In this document: positions 10,048 through 19,388 of the stretch, piece after piece
Position numbering within the stretch: position 1 is the first letter of the stretch
Layout: each line of letters opens with the position of its first letter
Source: Bradyrhizobium sp. AZCC 1721
GTDB lineage: Bacteria; Pseudomonadota; Alphaproteobacteria; Rhizobiales; Xanthobacteraceae
Assembly: GCF_036924715.1 (NCBI RefSeq)
Contig: NZ_JAZHSB010000001.1
Location: 1,975,001 to 2,039,000 of the forward strand
Direction: 5' to 3'
DNA length: 64,000 bases
Translations under genes and position numbers: made by a program
Notes under the pieces: model-generated
What the model was told of the DNA's origin: nothing
What the model saw: only the letters and a program-made list of their open reading frames with translations
The model's database searches: none

Positions 10048-10399
10048 TGGTTACTTCCTTTGATGATGGTTCGAAGGTGTTCCCTTCCAGCCGGTGTGGA
10101 CGCTGGACTAGTTTGGCAACGACCGGTGACAAACGGGTCCGTCGGCTCTGCGCGCGGCCGCCTACTTTCCCATCAGCGCTTTGTTGCCGTCCCGTTGGAT
10201 GGGATTGAATAGAAAAGGTTCCCGGTAAAAACGCCGCTGATTCACTACCTGAGCGATGGCGCTCTCAGCGCGAGTTGGGAAACAGCTGGAGTCCGTTCCT
10301 CGTGGTAAATCGGAAATCATTCAGGAGCGCGCCGAAGCCCGAAAATGATCCCGAAGCAGAAATCGGCCGTTGTTGATTTTCGCGGGAATCGAATTCAGG
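10048..10399. other. Intergenic stretch upstream of the haemoglobin gene
   Basis: The right edge of the haemoglobin leader lies here. No frame or repeat could be recognised in the rest. Confidence 0.35.
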
Positions 10400-10627
10400 T
10401 CATTGCCGGGCGACCATGGCGTTCCACCATGGACAAACGCCGCTTAGCCTCTGGTAATTGCCGTCCATCACCTGGAGCGGGGCACGGCGTCCTTCGGGGG
10501 GCGCCGGCAGGCGCACGAGCAGCTGATCATCGAGGTCCATTTCGGCCGCTCGCGCGGAAAGCGCCAGCATCGCCGCAATGGCGGCCAAACGGGCGAATTT
10601 TCGAAGACGCGGCTTCTGATCGCGCAT
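10400..10627 (-). CDS. Small secreted protein, 75 residues
   Basis: From ATG 10627 the frame reads MRDQKPRLRKFARLAAIAAM with a clear signal-peptide pattern (basic N-terminus, LAAIAAMLALSARA core, cleavage near ARA-AE). The mature part is about 47 residues with no recognised domain. The ribosome site is weak. The frame could be extended upstream to 10867, but that part is low-complexity and antisense to the small plus-strand gene at 10818. Confidence 0.45.
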   Translation of the reverse strand: MRDQKPRLRKFARLAAIAAMLALSARAAEMDLDDQLLVRLPAPPEGRRAPLQVMDGNYQRLSGVCPWWNAMVARQ

Positions 10628-10817
10628 CGAATTTGCGCAGCGCGGCAACAAGTTTGCACTGCCATCAGGTCGACGGTTGTGCTCTCTTTGGCTGCGCGAC
10701 CTCTCGCTGATCATTTCAGCCCCAGCCCCATGATCGGCTCGAGAGGGAGCGCTGCCCCGGCGTTGATCCCCACGATTCGAGCCGGTCGCCTTCATGAGTT
10801 CACCTGGAGTGACAGCC

Positions 10818-10964
10818 ATGGTGCAGAACCTAGTAGTCGGATTGGTCGTGGTGGTTTTGATCATCATGGGCGTGCTTGCCTACGCCCAGAAACATGAGGG
10901 TTGCTTGCACGGGCGCTCACTCCAAACCTTCAAGCCCTGCGGATCAGTTAGCGTTGACCTGTAG
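10818..10964 (+). CDS. Small single-pass membrane protein, 48 residues
   Basis: The frame begins with a hydrophobic helix (VVGLVVVVLIIMGVLAYA), followed by a short hydrophilic tail with two cysteines (HEGCLHGR, FKPCG). A GGAG motif about 8 bases before the ATG supports translation. It is too short for usual gene calling. It is probably anchored in the inner membrane with the tail outside; function unknown. Confidence 0.6.
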   Translation: MVQNLVVGLVVVVLIIMGVLAYAQKHEGCLHGRSLQTFKPCGSVSVDL

Positions 10965-11032
10965 CGCTGGCCGCGACGCTGCAGCCAACCTCGCGCGATT
11001 TGGTGCCGATGATCCCGGGGCAAATCGCGGTT

Positions 11033-11103
11033 CGCCTATTTCCGTCTGTACGGGCCGAGCCGAGCTGTTCTTCAATCGAACATGGGTTGGGTTCTTGACA
11101 AAC
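11033..11103 (+). pseudogene. Possible fragment of a DUF1214-type protein
   Basis: One frame encodes AYFRLYGPSRA and the overlapping frame encodes ELFFNRTW, which together resemble the C-terminal pattern of DUF1214/DUF1254 proteins (RFYGPTxxFFDKTW). The switch of frame and lack of the rest of the domain point to a relic. The match is short, so confidence is low. Nothing else is recognised between 10965 and 11479. Confidence 0.3.
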
Positions 11104-11479
11104 TGAGCGACTGATCAGGCGACGCTTTGGGCTCGCTTCCGTTGGTGGTCTGTCGAAGTCTGTTCTTGGCACATCGCGTCATATCGCTGCACTGAGAAAT
11201 TTTGTCTCTATCGAGGCATAGCGGACTCTGGCAAGCCGACCGCCGGAGATTTGTAGGTTCACGGGCGGTCATGCGCCCGGCGCGAAAAGCGCGTGCCCAG
11301 TTCGCGACATACTGATGAAGACCGACAGGTCCGTGCCAACCACGTCGTCATAAACTACCTTTCTTCATCCGGATCCACCCAGACATAGCGCGCGTGATCT
11401 ACCGTGTTTCAGGCGGCACGGATTTCAAGTCCGCCTCCCGCAACCCGCGCATTAGGTTGCGGGAAGCGTCACGGCGTTG

Positions 11480-11782
11480 TCAGAGATCGACGCCGATGCT
11501 GACGTTGCGGCCCGTTAGTTCGGCAAAGGTAGCTGTATGTGCATACAGCTTCGCAAATTCCGGGTCGTTTGCTACCTTCTCCTGCGTCTTGCCATACACT
11601 TCCCAACTGGCGTAGCGCGTGACAATCAACCACTCTCCCGCCCACATGCCGGTGTGGAAGCGGGACATCCGAAGAAATTCGGCACCATGTTTTTCGAAAA
11701 TTGCCTTCGCTTGCTTGGCGGTCTTGACCATTTCCTCGGTCTTGTCGCTCTTAAAGCGCGTGAATTGCGTGATCGTCGGCAT
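11480..11782 (-). CDS. Conserved hypothetical protein, likely dimeric alpha/beta barrel fold
   Basis: The 100-residue protein (MPTITQFTRFKSDKTEEMVK...) has alternating strand and helix segments with a central GEWLIVTRYASWEVYGK. This recalls NIPSNAP/antibiotic-biosynthesis-monooxygenase-like or DUF6854-type small proteins. It has no signal peptide. GAGG bases precede the start. It stands alone between relics; role unknown. Confidence 0.7.
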   Translation of the reverse strand: MPTITQFTRFKSDKTEEMVKTAKQAKAIFEKHGAEFLRMSRFHTGMWAGEWLIVTRYASWEVYGKTQEKVANDPEFAKLYAHTATFAELTGRNVSIGVDL

Positions 11783-11857
11783 GCGAACTTCCTCCCCTTA
11801 GTTCCATCCCCTGAAATCCGGGGACCATTAGATCGGTCTAGGGGACGATCCCCAAGG

Positions 11858-12030
11858 TTCAAGGAGGCGATGCCGGTGATCCTGACAACCGATGAGGGGC
11901 GCAACGTCTGGATGCGCGCGTCATGGCAAGAAGCGAAGGCTTTGCAGCAAGCGATGCTGGACAAAGCAATGAAGGTAGTGGCACGCGGCCCCGAAAAACC
12001 GAAAAAGAGGACGTCGCCAGCGCCGCATGA
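11858..12030 (+). pseudogene. C-terminal fragment of an SOS-response-associated peptidase (YedK/HMCES)
   Basis: The frame reads FKEAMPVILTTDEGRNVWM and then WQEAKALQQAMLDKAM, which is the characteristic C-terminal region of SRAP proteins (RMPVILTxEExxxWL...). SRAP proteins crosslink abasic sites in single-stranded DNA through an N-terminal cysteine. That catalytic N-terminus and most of the domain are missing, so only a relic remains. Confidence 0.6.
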
Positions 12031-12273
12031 CCGATGGTTTTGCGTGTGGGCAAGAATGCGCCCCCTCGAGGTGCGGTTGGCGGTCATAAAGATCATCCAA
12101 ATGTGATCGAGTGCTTTTCAACAACAAGTTCCATCGAAACGATTTCCCTCTTTTATCTCAATGGGAAGCGACAATGCGCAAGAACGTGCAGATCTTATCC
12201 GTGGCCGTGCTCCATTGAACCTTACATCAAGCTGTCGAACGTACCTTCGTGGAAGGAAACCAGGAGGTTTCCC

Positions 12274-12450
12274 ATGAAGCATCTGATCATATCTGCAATT
12301 GCAGTCGTTGCCGTTCTTACTACTGCAACCACCATGCCGTCGTCGTACTCACCTTCGACCGAGCGTCAAGCCGCCAGTACAGTCATAGGTCATTGCAAGA
12401 ATTTCCACAGCCTGGCCGGGACAAAAGCTTCCGAGCTATTGCCTTACTAA
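12274..12450 (+). CDS. Small secreted protein, 58 residues
   Basis: The start is supported by a perfect AGGAGG six bases upstream. The product begins with a signal peptide (MKHLIISAIAVVAVLTTATT), leaving a mature part of about 35 residues with one cysteine and no known motif. It is likely periplasmic; function unknown. Confidence 0.65.
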   Translation: MKHLIISAIAVVAVLTTATTMPSSYSPSTERQAASTVIGHCKNFHSLAGTKASELLPY

Positions 12451-12515
12451 GCGCGAAGACATTCTGTGCAAGGTGCCGGATGCGCACGCCGTGGGACGAG
12501 GCAAAGGGATACGCC

Positions 12516-13047
12516 ATGGCTACTATTACTGATCTGCGAGAACGTTTCAACGAAGTCGTCTCGAATGAAGAAGAGCGCCGGCCAATCCGGTCTGCTGGAC
12601 ATTTCACCCAAGGGCGACCTTGCAGGCTTCGTGAAGGTGCTCGACGATCACACCCTTGCGATTCCTGACAGGCTCGGCAACCGCCGCCTGGATACCTTCC
12701 ACAATGTGCTTCGAAATCCGAACGTCGGAATAATCTTCCTTATTCCGGGCGTGACGCACACACTTCGGGTAAGCGGGAAGGCTATCATCGTGAGAGACGA
12801 TATCCTCCGAGATTCGATGAAGGTGAATGGCAAGGCGCCAAATCACGTCTTGATGGTGGGAGTGGAAAGGGTTTTCTCACACTGCCCGAGGTGCATGATG
12901 AGATCTGGTCGCTGGCAACCCGATACATGGGGCGAGCCAACCGCCGTGCCATCCTTTGCTGCAACGCTGGTCGCTCACGCCAAGACACAGCACAGCGTCG
13001 AGGAGATGCAGGCCATCATCGAGAAAGGTCACAAGGAAAGGCTGTGA
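12516..13047 (+). pseudogene. PPOX-family FMN-dependent flavoprotein, deleted and frameshifted at its N-terminus
   Basis: ATG 12516 opens a typical start (MATITDLRERFNEVVS), but the family sequence then continues in another frame as GLLDISPKGDLAGFVKVLDD. The 40 or so residues expected between these parts, including the strand that reads like FVVVATRG, are absent. The rest is well preserved (LAIPDRLGNRRLDTF, RVSGKAIIVRDD, VFSHCPRCMMRSG). Members of this pyridoxamine-phosphate-oxidase-like group (MSMEG_1061 type) bind FMN. A product from an internal start would lack the FMN site. Confidence 0.65.
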
Positions 13048-13061
13048 GGGATGTCCGCTGG

Positions 13062-13125
13062 TGGCACTTTTGAGACATGCCGACCGGCCCTGACGATGTC
13101 CGTTCACCGGGATACACCGGAAGTC
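13062..13125 (-). repeat. Dispersed intergenic repeat, copy at 13.1 kb
   Basis: TGGCACTTTTGAGACATGCC is followed by GATGTCCGTTCACCGGGATA and CACCGGAAGTC, the same order of blocks as at 6.4 kb and 34.1 kb, same orientation as the 6.4 kb copy. It follows directly on the flavoprotein relic. Confidence 0.7.
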
Positions 13126-13273
13126 TTCGTCGGACGGTGAAAACGACGCTTTTGACCCAAAAGGAGACTGACGCGAGCGGGATCCCTAGGTGCGACGTGG
13201 AGTCAGGGCCAAGGCCCCAGGAACTAAGGTTTCTCACGCCAGTTGCTTGAAGAGAAGCTAAGGGAGAACTCCC

Positions 13274-13528
13274 ATGGACATGACCGACGCCTCTGCGATG
13301 ACCGAAGCTTCCGGGCTGACGAGCGACCAGGAGCGGATCGAGCACGCTTCCGAGGCCATACGTGACATGACTGACGACATGACGGGCAATTCCGCACCGC
13401 TTGCGCCAAGGTCGCGATCGCTTACCGAACCCCTGGCCGATCACTTGCGCCGGATGACGCTTGCGGCTCCCCTACACTCGTTGGTGATAGCGTTCTTGCT
13501 CGGCACGTTTGTAGGTCGACGATACTGA
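13274..13528 (+). CDS. Small protein with C-terminal membrane anchor, 84 residues
   Basis: The N-terminal 60 residues are acidic and helical (SDQERIEHASEAIRDMTDDM), and the C-terminus is a short hydrophobic helix ending in basic residues (SLVIAFLLGTFVGRRY). This layout resembles DUF883/ElaB-YqjD proteins, which anchor by their C-terminus, but the sequence match is only general. An AGGGAGA site lies about 7 bases upstream. Probably inner membrane; function unknown. Confidence 0.6.
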   Translation: MDMTDASAMTEASGLTSDQERIEHASEAIRDMTDDMTGNSAPLAPRSRSLTEPLADHLRRMTLAAPLHSLVIAFLLGTFVGRRY

Positions 13529-13679
13529 ACTGCGCGGTAGTGAGTCAAAGACGCGATCCCGCGGGGAGGGTAGCTTCTGGCGGATTGTGTTGAAGAAGTC
13601 CGCGAACTGGCAATTTGGGATCGGACAATGCGACCGGCGCACGGGTGCTTGGTTGTGCCTAAGCGGGCAGGAGCGCAGG

Positions 13680-13905
13680 GATCGGGATCAGCTTTGCGAG
13701 TTTCCGGCCGAGCTGGCAGAACCAGCGATAAGCGAGGTTCAGGTGCACCTCCTCGCACAACCGCCGTTCGGAACGAACGCCGATCTTCCGCCGTTCTTCC
13801 ACGTATTCGAGGACCCTGCTCGACGAGGTGCTTGTGGACGGGCACGCGGCGCAACCGTTTGCCCTTGGTGACTTCTGGCCTGAGCACGAAACACCAATGG
13901 TTCAT
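13680..13905 (-). pseudogene. Mosaic relic of a site-specific recombinase and an IS transposase
   Basis: Reading right to left, one frame encodes KGKRLRRVPVHKHLVEQG, like the end of a tyrosine recombinase core. After a frame change it reads FLEYVEERRKIGVRSERRLC and then EEVHLNLAYRWFCQLG, which is the conserved N-terminal block of IS1182/IS5-like transposases. The two parts are joined without a gap, so one element probably inserted in the other before decay. Confidence 0.5.
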
Positions 13906-14169
13906 TATTTGCTGGATGTCGGAAGTGAAATCGCGTCATGACCCAAGCCGAACAACGCTTGAGCCATAGTTATCTCCGCTCTAACTAGCGGGCCGAATCT
14001 CCGTTTGCGGGTCGCCGCGACAGCGGCCGGGAGCGGGGTGCGAACCAGGGACGTGGTCTCCAGGAGATGCACGACGGTTGCCAGAACTTTTCGTCTCCCG
14101 CCGGACACCCGCTTTCTTCCTGCGGCGCACACAATTCTCCGCGGGCGCCGCTTCGATGTGCCACGCCCA

Positions 14170-14376
14170 TCAGTCGAGCGATTTCTCGAGCTTTTGTGCC
14201 GCCCGAAAGTCATCCATGTGATGTAGGTTCGGGCCGTATGCGGCCTCCTTCGTCAGGAGGTGATAGATCCTTCCTACCACGATCTGGAGGTGCCTCATCC
14301 GTCCGACGGGCATCGCCCGAGCCCGGCAAAGGGCTCGGACAGCATGGGCTCGGAAATAGTGAAAAGCGTCCGACAT
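14170..14376 (-). CDS. Conserved small hypothetical protein, 68 residues
   Basis: From ATG 14376 the product reads MSDAFHYFRAHAVRALCRAR with a conserved-looking core (MPVGRMRHLQIVVGRIYHLL) and ends DDFRAAQKLEKSLD. It is rich in arginine and histidine and predicted helical, without signal or membrane segment. Similar short proteins are frequent in Bradyrhizobium genomes as far as I recall. The ribosome site is weak and a longer upstream extension is possible. Confidence 0.55.
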   Translation of the reverse strand: MSDAFHYFRAHAVRALCRARAMPVGRMRHLQIVVGRIYHLLTKEAAYGPNLHHMDDFRAAQKLEKSLD

Positions 14377-14458
14377 GCGGATCCAACGTCCGTCGGGGAT
14401 TTTGGTTCTTCCAGCCGCCCCTCCAGGAACCCCTCGGAGATCACCTGGTTGAAAAGGC

Positions 14459-14671
14459 ATGACAAGAATTCTCTACGAAAGCGCCAACGGTGACGTCTGG
14501 CGGCTGGTCCGTGATCCGCAATCGGGTGTCGCGATGGTGGAGCACAAGCCGAATGCCAGCTCCGGGGGACGTGCGTCCCTGATCGAAATCGGAAAATTCC
14601 TTCGAGCTGGCGCCAACGGTCCCGAACACCAGGCTCTACTCCAGTTGATTGGCACCCTGGTCAACGACTGA
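14459..14671 (+). CDS. Conserved small hypothetical protein, 70 residues
   Basis: The product (MTRILYESANGDVWRLVRD...) looks like a small beta-rich domain followed by a helix ending GPEHQALLQLIGTLVND. AAAAGG lies just upstream of the ATG. It is divergent from the 14376 gene with only about 80 bases between them. Similar short proteins are widespread in Hyphomicrobiales by recollection; role unknown. Confidence 0.6.
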   Translation: MTRILYESANGDVWRLVRDPQSGVAMVEHKPNASSGGRASLIEIGKFLRAGANGPEHQALLQLIGTLVND

Positions 14672-15074
14672 CGAGCGTCAGGAAGGCCGACTGGCCGCCG
14701 ACTGCATTGGCGGTCTGCGCGCGAGGGTCGAGTTGGACACTATGCGATCGAGGATTTCGATGCCGCGACGCGGGCGTGGTTTCTATTCGTACTCGCGATG
14801 GACAGCCTGTGCCGCGCCATCGGCACCTCGGACATGTACCCATTCGTGTTGACGCGCCCGGTGATCGGCAAGCTGGCGTTTATTCAATAGCTGGTTCAAC
14901 GCGAGCGGTCGGCATTACCGCCGGCTCCGGCGGAGGGGTAGGGGGACAGTCGCCCAGGTGACGTTCCCTTGAAACAAAGCCGGTCTAATCGCATTGTAGC
15001 ACATCACCAGCAATGGTCAGCCAAAGACGCGGGTGGAGATAGTGTGTGCTCCCGATATGATACAGGAGGTGCGC
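14672..15074. other. Intergenic stretch, nothing recognised
   Basis: No convincing frame, hairpin terminator or repeat was found in this 403-base interval. Confidence 0.4.
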
Positions 15075-15236
15075 ATGTGCGATTTGTGCCGCGAGCTGGA
15101 CTATAAGATCGAAGCGTGTCGGAGATTAGAAAACTCAACCAATGACAAGCTAACGCGCGAAGCTCTCGCTGACCTCATCAGGGAATACGAGGAGGACAAA
15201 GCCAGGCTCCATCCACACCAGTCGGAGGAGGCATGA
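15075..15236 (+). CDS. Small cysteine-containing hypothetical protein, 53 residues
   Basis: A perfect AGGAGG five bases before ATG 15075 decides this start over an upstream frame. The protein starts MCDLCRELDYKIEACRRLEN with a CxxC and is otherwise charged and helical (EYEEDKARLHPHQSEEA). The CxxC suggests metal binding or redox, but no partner cysteine pair is present. Cytosolic; function unknown. Confidence 0.65.
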   Translation: MCDLCRELDYKIEACRRLENSTNDKLTREALADLIREYEEDKARLHPHQSEEA

Positions 15237-15589
15237 CGAAGTTAAGTTGCTTCGCAGTGTTCAATCCTGCGCAAGCCTTATGCTCGACCGATTGAGCGGC
15301 GAGTTGCAAAAGATGGCTCTGCGCTAACTCACCGGCACGCCGTCCGTAATGTCAGTATTGAACGTAGCCGATGGCCGGTAGAGTCCCTTCGCTTCAGACA
15401 CGGGCCCGGATCGAGCGGCATACAAAGACTTTGGATCGCTAAAGCTGCGGGAGTTCAAGGGTCGCTCCGAACAAGGGCGGCTGCTTTTTACGCCTGGTGG
15501 GTGACGGGAACCAAAGCATGGATAGCGCTTTTACTGGATAGCGCACAGCCGCCCTTGCGCGTTGCAGGGGATGCGTCCCGGGATTGTTC
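15237..15589. other. Leader region of glgX
   Basis: No gene is visible. The last 120 bases carry a perfect 12-base inverted repeat, listed separately. The rest is likely the glgX promoter region, but no clear -35/-10 pair could be assigned by eye. Confidence 0.4.
15472..15557. promoter_or_regulatory. Perfect 12-base inverted repeat before glgX
   Basis: CAAGGGCGGCTG (15472-15483) is repeated as CAGCCGCCCTTG (15546-15557), separated by 62 bases. The distal arm ends 33 bases before the glgX ATG. It could form a long stem in the leader RNA or hold paired operator half-sites. No T-run follows, so it is not a terminator. Confidence 0.45.
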
Positions 15590-17821
15590 ATGAACAAGGT
15601 CAAGGATAAGAGACTAGCCCGGGCGGCGGCAAGCCTTCGGCGTGCTACCGTGCTGGAAGGTAAGCCCTTTCCGCTTGGAGCCACCTGGGATGGCCTTGGC
15701 GTTAATTTCGCACTGTTTTCGGCTCATGCCACTAAGGTCGAGCTCTGCCTCTTCGATGACAGCGGAAAGAAAGAGATCGAACGCATCGAGCTGCCCGAAT
15801 ATACCGATGAAGTCTGGCACGGTTATATACCGACCGCACGTCCGGGTACAGTCTACGCCTACCGGGTCCACGGCCCTTACGAGCCAGATGCGGGACACCG
15901 TTTCAATCCCAACAAGCTCGTGATTGATCCTTATGCTAAGCAGCTTGTGGGCGCGCTGCGTTGGGGACCAGAATTATTCGGCTATGAGCTCGGTCACTCG
16001 GACAAGGACAAGTCCTTCGATTCACGCGACAGCGCGCATCTTATGCAAAAATGCCGCGTGATAGACCCCGCCTTCACCTGGGGCCGTGCGGCAAAGCCCG
16101 AGGTGTCCTGGGACCGCACCATCTTTTACGAGATGCACGTCAAAGGTTTTACCCGAAGCCATCCGCTTGTACCAGAAGGCGACCGCGGTACCTTCGCCGG
16201 ACTTTGCCATCCGCATATCCCTCCTTATCTTCGCGCGCTTGGGATCACGAGCGCTGAACTTCTACCCATCCATGCATTTGTGGACGATAGTTATCTTACG
16301 GAGAAGGGCCTGCGTAACTATTGGGGCTATAACTCGCTTGCATTTTTCGCGCCCGAGCCGCGCTATCTCAAGACGCTTTTTGCGAATGAGTTCAAGGAAG
16401 CCGTCAACCAGTTCCACGCCCATGGTATCGAGGTGATTCTCGACGTCGTCTATAATCATACTGCCGAAGGGAACGAACTCGGGCCAACGCTTTCCTTCAA
16501 GGGCATCGATAATGCGAGCTATTATCGCCTGCTTCCGGACCAGAAGCGCTACTACATCAATGATACCGGTACCGGCAATACCGTAAACTTGTCGCACCCG
16601 CGCGTGCTCCAGATGGTCGCGGACAGCCTTCGCTACTGGGCGACCGAAATGCGCGTGGATGGTTTCCGCTTCGACCTTGCGACCATTCTTGCGAGGGAGC
16701 CCTACGGTTTCGATGAAGGCGGCGGCTTTCTGGATGCCTGTCGGCAGGATCCGATCCTTTCGTCTGTCAAGCTGATCGCCGAGCCTTGGGATGTAGGCCC
16801 GGGCGGCTATCAGGTCGGCCGATTTCCCCCGGGATGGGCGGAATGGAATGATAAATTCAGGGATGACGTGCGGCGCTTTTGGAAAGGGGATGAAGGCATG
16901 ACACCCGAATTTGCGCGGCGCATCACCGCATCGGGCGACCTCTTCAACAAGCGTGGCCGCAGGCCATGGTCGTCCGTCAATTTCGTTACGGCGCACGACG
17001 GCTTCACACTGTACGACGTCGTTTCCTACAATGATAAACACAACGAGGCCAATGGCGAAGACAACCGCGACGGACACTCGGACAATCATTCGTGGAATCA
17101 CGGCGCTGAAGGGCCGACTGATGATCCAGAGATCATCGAGCTTCGCGAGCAGCAAAAGCGCAATCTCCTAGCGACGACGCTGCTGTCGCACGGGACGCCT
17201 ATGATTCTCGCGGGTGACGAGTTTGGCCATACCCAGGGCGGCAACAACAACGCCTATGCTCAGGACAATGACACGACATGGCTCAACTGGATCGGTATCT
17301 CGGCCGAAGGTCGCGCGTTGCGGGAATTCGTCCGCAAGCTAATCGCGACACGGCAGGCCTTTCCCATCCTGCATCGCTCAAGGTTCGTCATCGGCAACGT
17401 CAATGAAGAACTAGACGTGAAGGACGTAAGCTGGCTCGCTCCGAACGGCCTGGAGATGACAACGGCGGATTGGGACAATCCGGCCACGCGATGTTTCGGT
17501 ATGCTGCTTGACGGAAGGGCCCAGGACACTGGCGTCAAACGGCAAGGCTCGGATGCGACGCTGCTGCTTATTTATAACGCGCATCATGATTTCGTCGAAT
17601 TCGTCTTGCCCGAAGTGCCGCAGGGCCGCGCCTGGGCCGGGCTCATTGATACGCATGTACCGGATGTGACGGTGACGGTTTATCCTTTTGGCCATCGCTT
17701 AAAGGCCGCTGGTCGATCAATGCTGGCGCTCGGCCTCGCGACGGAAGAGACCATGACGCGACGGCTCCGCCAGGGTCTTGGTGCCATCATGGATATTGCC
17801 GAATTTCCACTTCCGGTCTAG
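15590..17821 (+). CDS. glgX: Glycogen debranching enzyme GlgX
   Basis: The 743-residue GH13 enzyme hydrolyses alpha-1,6 branches of limit-dextrin-type glycogen. An N-terminal CBM48-like domain (GATWDGLGVNFALFSAHATK) precedes the catalytic barrel. The catalytic triad is visible: nucleophile D362 (RVDGFRFDLA), acid/base E398 (LIAEPWD) and D470 (FVTAHDGFTL). The C-terminal domain ends EFPLPV. Length is normal for GlgX. ATG 15590 is chosen; a TTG two codons upstream is possible. It converges on the maltokinase gene and both stop codons share the four bases CTAG (17818-17821). It should trim glucan made by the GlgE route encoded next door. Confidence 0.95.
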   Translation: MNKVKDKRLARAAASLRRATVLEGKPFPLGATWDGLGVNFALFSAHATKVELCLFDDSGKKEIERIELPEYTDEVWHGYIPTARPGTVYAYRVHGPYEPDAGHRFNPNKLVIDPYAKQLVGALRWGPELFGYELGHSDKDKSFDSRDSAHLMQKCRVIDPAFTWGRAAKPEVSWDRTIFYEMHVKGFTRSHPLVPEGDRGTFAGLCHPHIPPYLRALGITSAELLPIHAFVDDSYLTEKGLRNYWGYNSLAFFAPEPRYLKTLFANEFKEAVNQFHAHGIEVILDVVYNHTAEGNELGPTLSFKGIDNASYYRLLPDQKRYYINDTGTGNTVNLSHPRVLQMVADSLRYWATEMRVDGFRFDLATILAREPYGFDEGGGFLDACRQDPILSSVKLIAEPWDVGPGGYQVGRFPPGWAEWNDKFRDDVRRFWKGDEGMTPEFARRITASGDLFNKRGRRPWSSVNFVTAHDGFTLYDVVSYNDKHNEANGEDNRDGHSDNHSWNHGAEGPTDDPEIIELREQQKRNLLATTLLSHGTPMILAGDEFGHTQGGNNNAYAQDNDTTWLNWIGISAEGRALREFVRKLIATRQAFPILHRSRFVIGNVNEELDVKDVSWLAPNGLEMTTADWDNPATRCFGMLLDGRAQDTGVKRQGSDATLLLIYNAHHDFVEFVLPEVPQGRAWAGLIDTHVPDVTVTVYPFGHRLKAAGRSMLALGLATEETMTRRLRQGLGAIMDIAEFPLPV

Positions 17822-19383
17822 GCCACGCCTCCTTCTTCGAGAACGCGCAGGACGCCTTGCAATGGCACGGAAATCCAAGCCGGCCGGTAGGAAAGCTCGT
17901 ATTCGACCTCATAGAGCGCTTTTTCGAGCAGAAAGAAATTCAACATCGCTTTCGTATCCTCGGCGCGGTCAGGCCACAGAATCGAGGCGCCTATCGCTTC
18001 CTGATAAGCGCTCAGAAAGCCATCGGTGGACTGTTGGCGCCATGCGAATAAGGCTCGCGACGTCAGGGTGTTGAGCTTTTCTGACTTCTGCCTCTGCTGC
18101 CTCGAGGCCATGGCGGCGTAGTCCAGTGAGCGCAAAACACCTGCGACGTCGCGCGCAGCAGGAGCCTTGCGCCTCCGGTCGGCCAAGGGTCGGCTGGGCT
18201 CGCCCTCGAAGTCTATGATGACTGCGTCCTCATCGGCTACAAGCACCTGGCCCAAATGCAAATCGCCGTGATGGCGTATCTTGCAGCGTCCAAGCGAAGG
18301 ACGGATGAGGTTAGCTGCGTAATCATACAGTCGGGGTTTGACCCGAAGCAGGCGCTCCATGAGGGGGCGGTCGTCCACCTCCAGCGACGATTCCTCCAAC
18401 CTCTTGAAGATACGAGCAGCGCGCTCCATAACGTCGCCGATCCAGAAATCGAGATCGCCTTCGTCGATCGGCTCAGGCTTGAACGCGGCCACTTCGTCGC
18501 AGCTCGCCAAAGCGCGATGCATCTCCGCGACGCGGCAACCCAGTCGCCGCACCCAATGGAGATAATCCCGCCGTGCGGTGATCGCCTTGTCGCGTTCTTC
18601 AGAGCCTTTCCCCATAGAATCAAGGAAAATGCTGAGGCGCTCGGCCGACCAGGTCCAGGCATCACCGCTGTTCGGCACAAATGCGTGGACGATACCAAGG
18701 GCATAACTCGCCGAAGCATGAGCAGCCTCGAGGTGGCCAAGCAGCGCAGGTGTATGCGCAAAATTCGCCGCCTCGGTCAGAAAGTGTCCCATCTCGACCT
18801 CGGGGTTTTGGCCGGGCTCGATTTGGCGGTAAAGTTTGACGACATAGTCCTGGTCAACCAGCGCCGTACTGTTGGATTGCTCGCCTTGAATGGCGCGGAT
18901 CCGGGATGGACTATTCGGAGGTTGACTTCCGAGTTTGCTCGTGGGCTTGAAGTCCAGCCGCCAACCCGAGCCGGCAATGGAAGCCTCCCGCCGAAGGTGA
19001 TCAAGGAGCCGTCGGATGAAAGCCGGATCGGCGGCGACGTCGCACAGCAGTCCTTCACGCTCGCCCTGGTGCAAACGAGCCACGATGGGTTTATCTAGTG
19101 CGGGACCCGCATCAACGGACCAGTCGACCCGTAACGGGAGGAGATAGCGCGCGCGATGATTGGTCTGGATAACGACGAAGGTGGTTGAGTCCGCGGCGAA
19201 AGGAAGGCTTGCAATGATCTTTGGCTTAATCTGTGTTTCAGAGTTACCGGGGAACCACCTTGCTTTGGCGAGATACACTGGAAGAAAATGCCTTTCGAGA
19301 GCTGCGGCTACCTCGCTGTTCGCAACCCATGAAGAACCTTCCGGTATTTCAAAGAATGCGAGGCGTTCAACTGCGGCACTCAT
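17818..19383 (-). CDS. Maltokinase (Pep2-type)
   Basis: The 521-residue protein resembles maltokinases, which phosphorylate maltose to maltose-1-phosphate with ATP. The N-terminal cap (FLPVYLAKARWFPGN) is typical, and the kinase lobe carries the catalytic loop HHGDLHLGQVLV and the metal-binding IDFEGEPSRPL. In many bacteria this domain is fused to trehalose synthase TreS; here it stands alone. ATG 19383 lies five bases after the glgE stop, so both are cotranscribed and perhaps coupled. Its product is the direct substrate of GlgE. Confidence 0.88.
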   Translation of the reverse strand: MSAAVERLAFFEIPEGSSWVANSEVAAALERHFLPVYLAKARWFPGNSETQIKPKIIASLPFAADSTTFVVIQTNHRARYLLPLRVDWSVDAGPALDKPIVARLHQGEREGLLCDVAADPAFIRRLLDHLRREASIAGSGWRLDFKPTSKLGSQPPNSPSRIRAIQGEQSNSTALVDQDYVVKLYRQIEPGQNPEVEMGHFLTEAANFAHTPALLGHLEAAHASASYALGIVHAFVPNSGDAWTWSAERLSIFLDSMGKGSEERDKAITARRDYLHWVRRLGCRVAEMHRALASCDEVAAFKPEPIDEGDLDFWIGDVMERAARIFKRLEESSLEVDDRPLMERLLRVKPRLYDYAANLIRPSLGRCKIRHHGDLHLGQVLVADEDAVIIDFEGEPSRPLADRRRKAPAARDVAGVLRSLDYAAMASRQQRQKSEKLNTLTSRALFAWRQQSTDGFLSAYQEAIGASILWPDRAEDTKAMLNFFLLEKALYEVEYELSYRPAWISVPLQGVLRVLEEGGVA

Positions 19384-19388
19384 GTTCG

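Noticed and set aside
16262..17155. A 297-codon open frame on the minus strand
   Set aside because: It lies entirely within glgX on the other strand and has no family motif.
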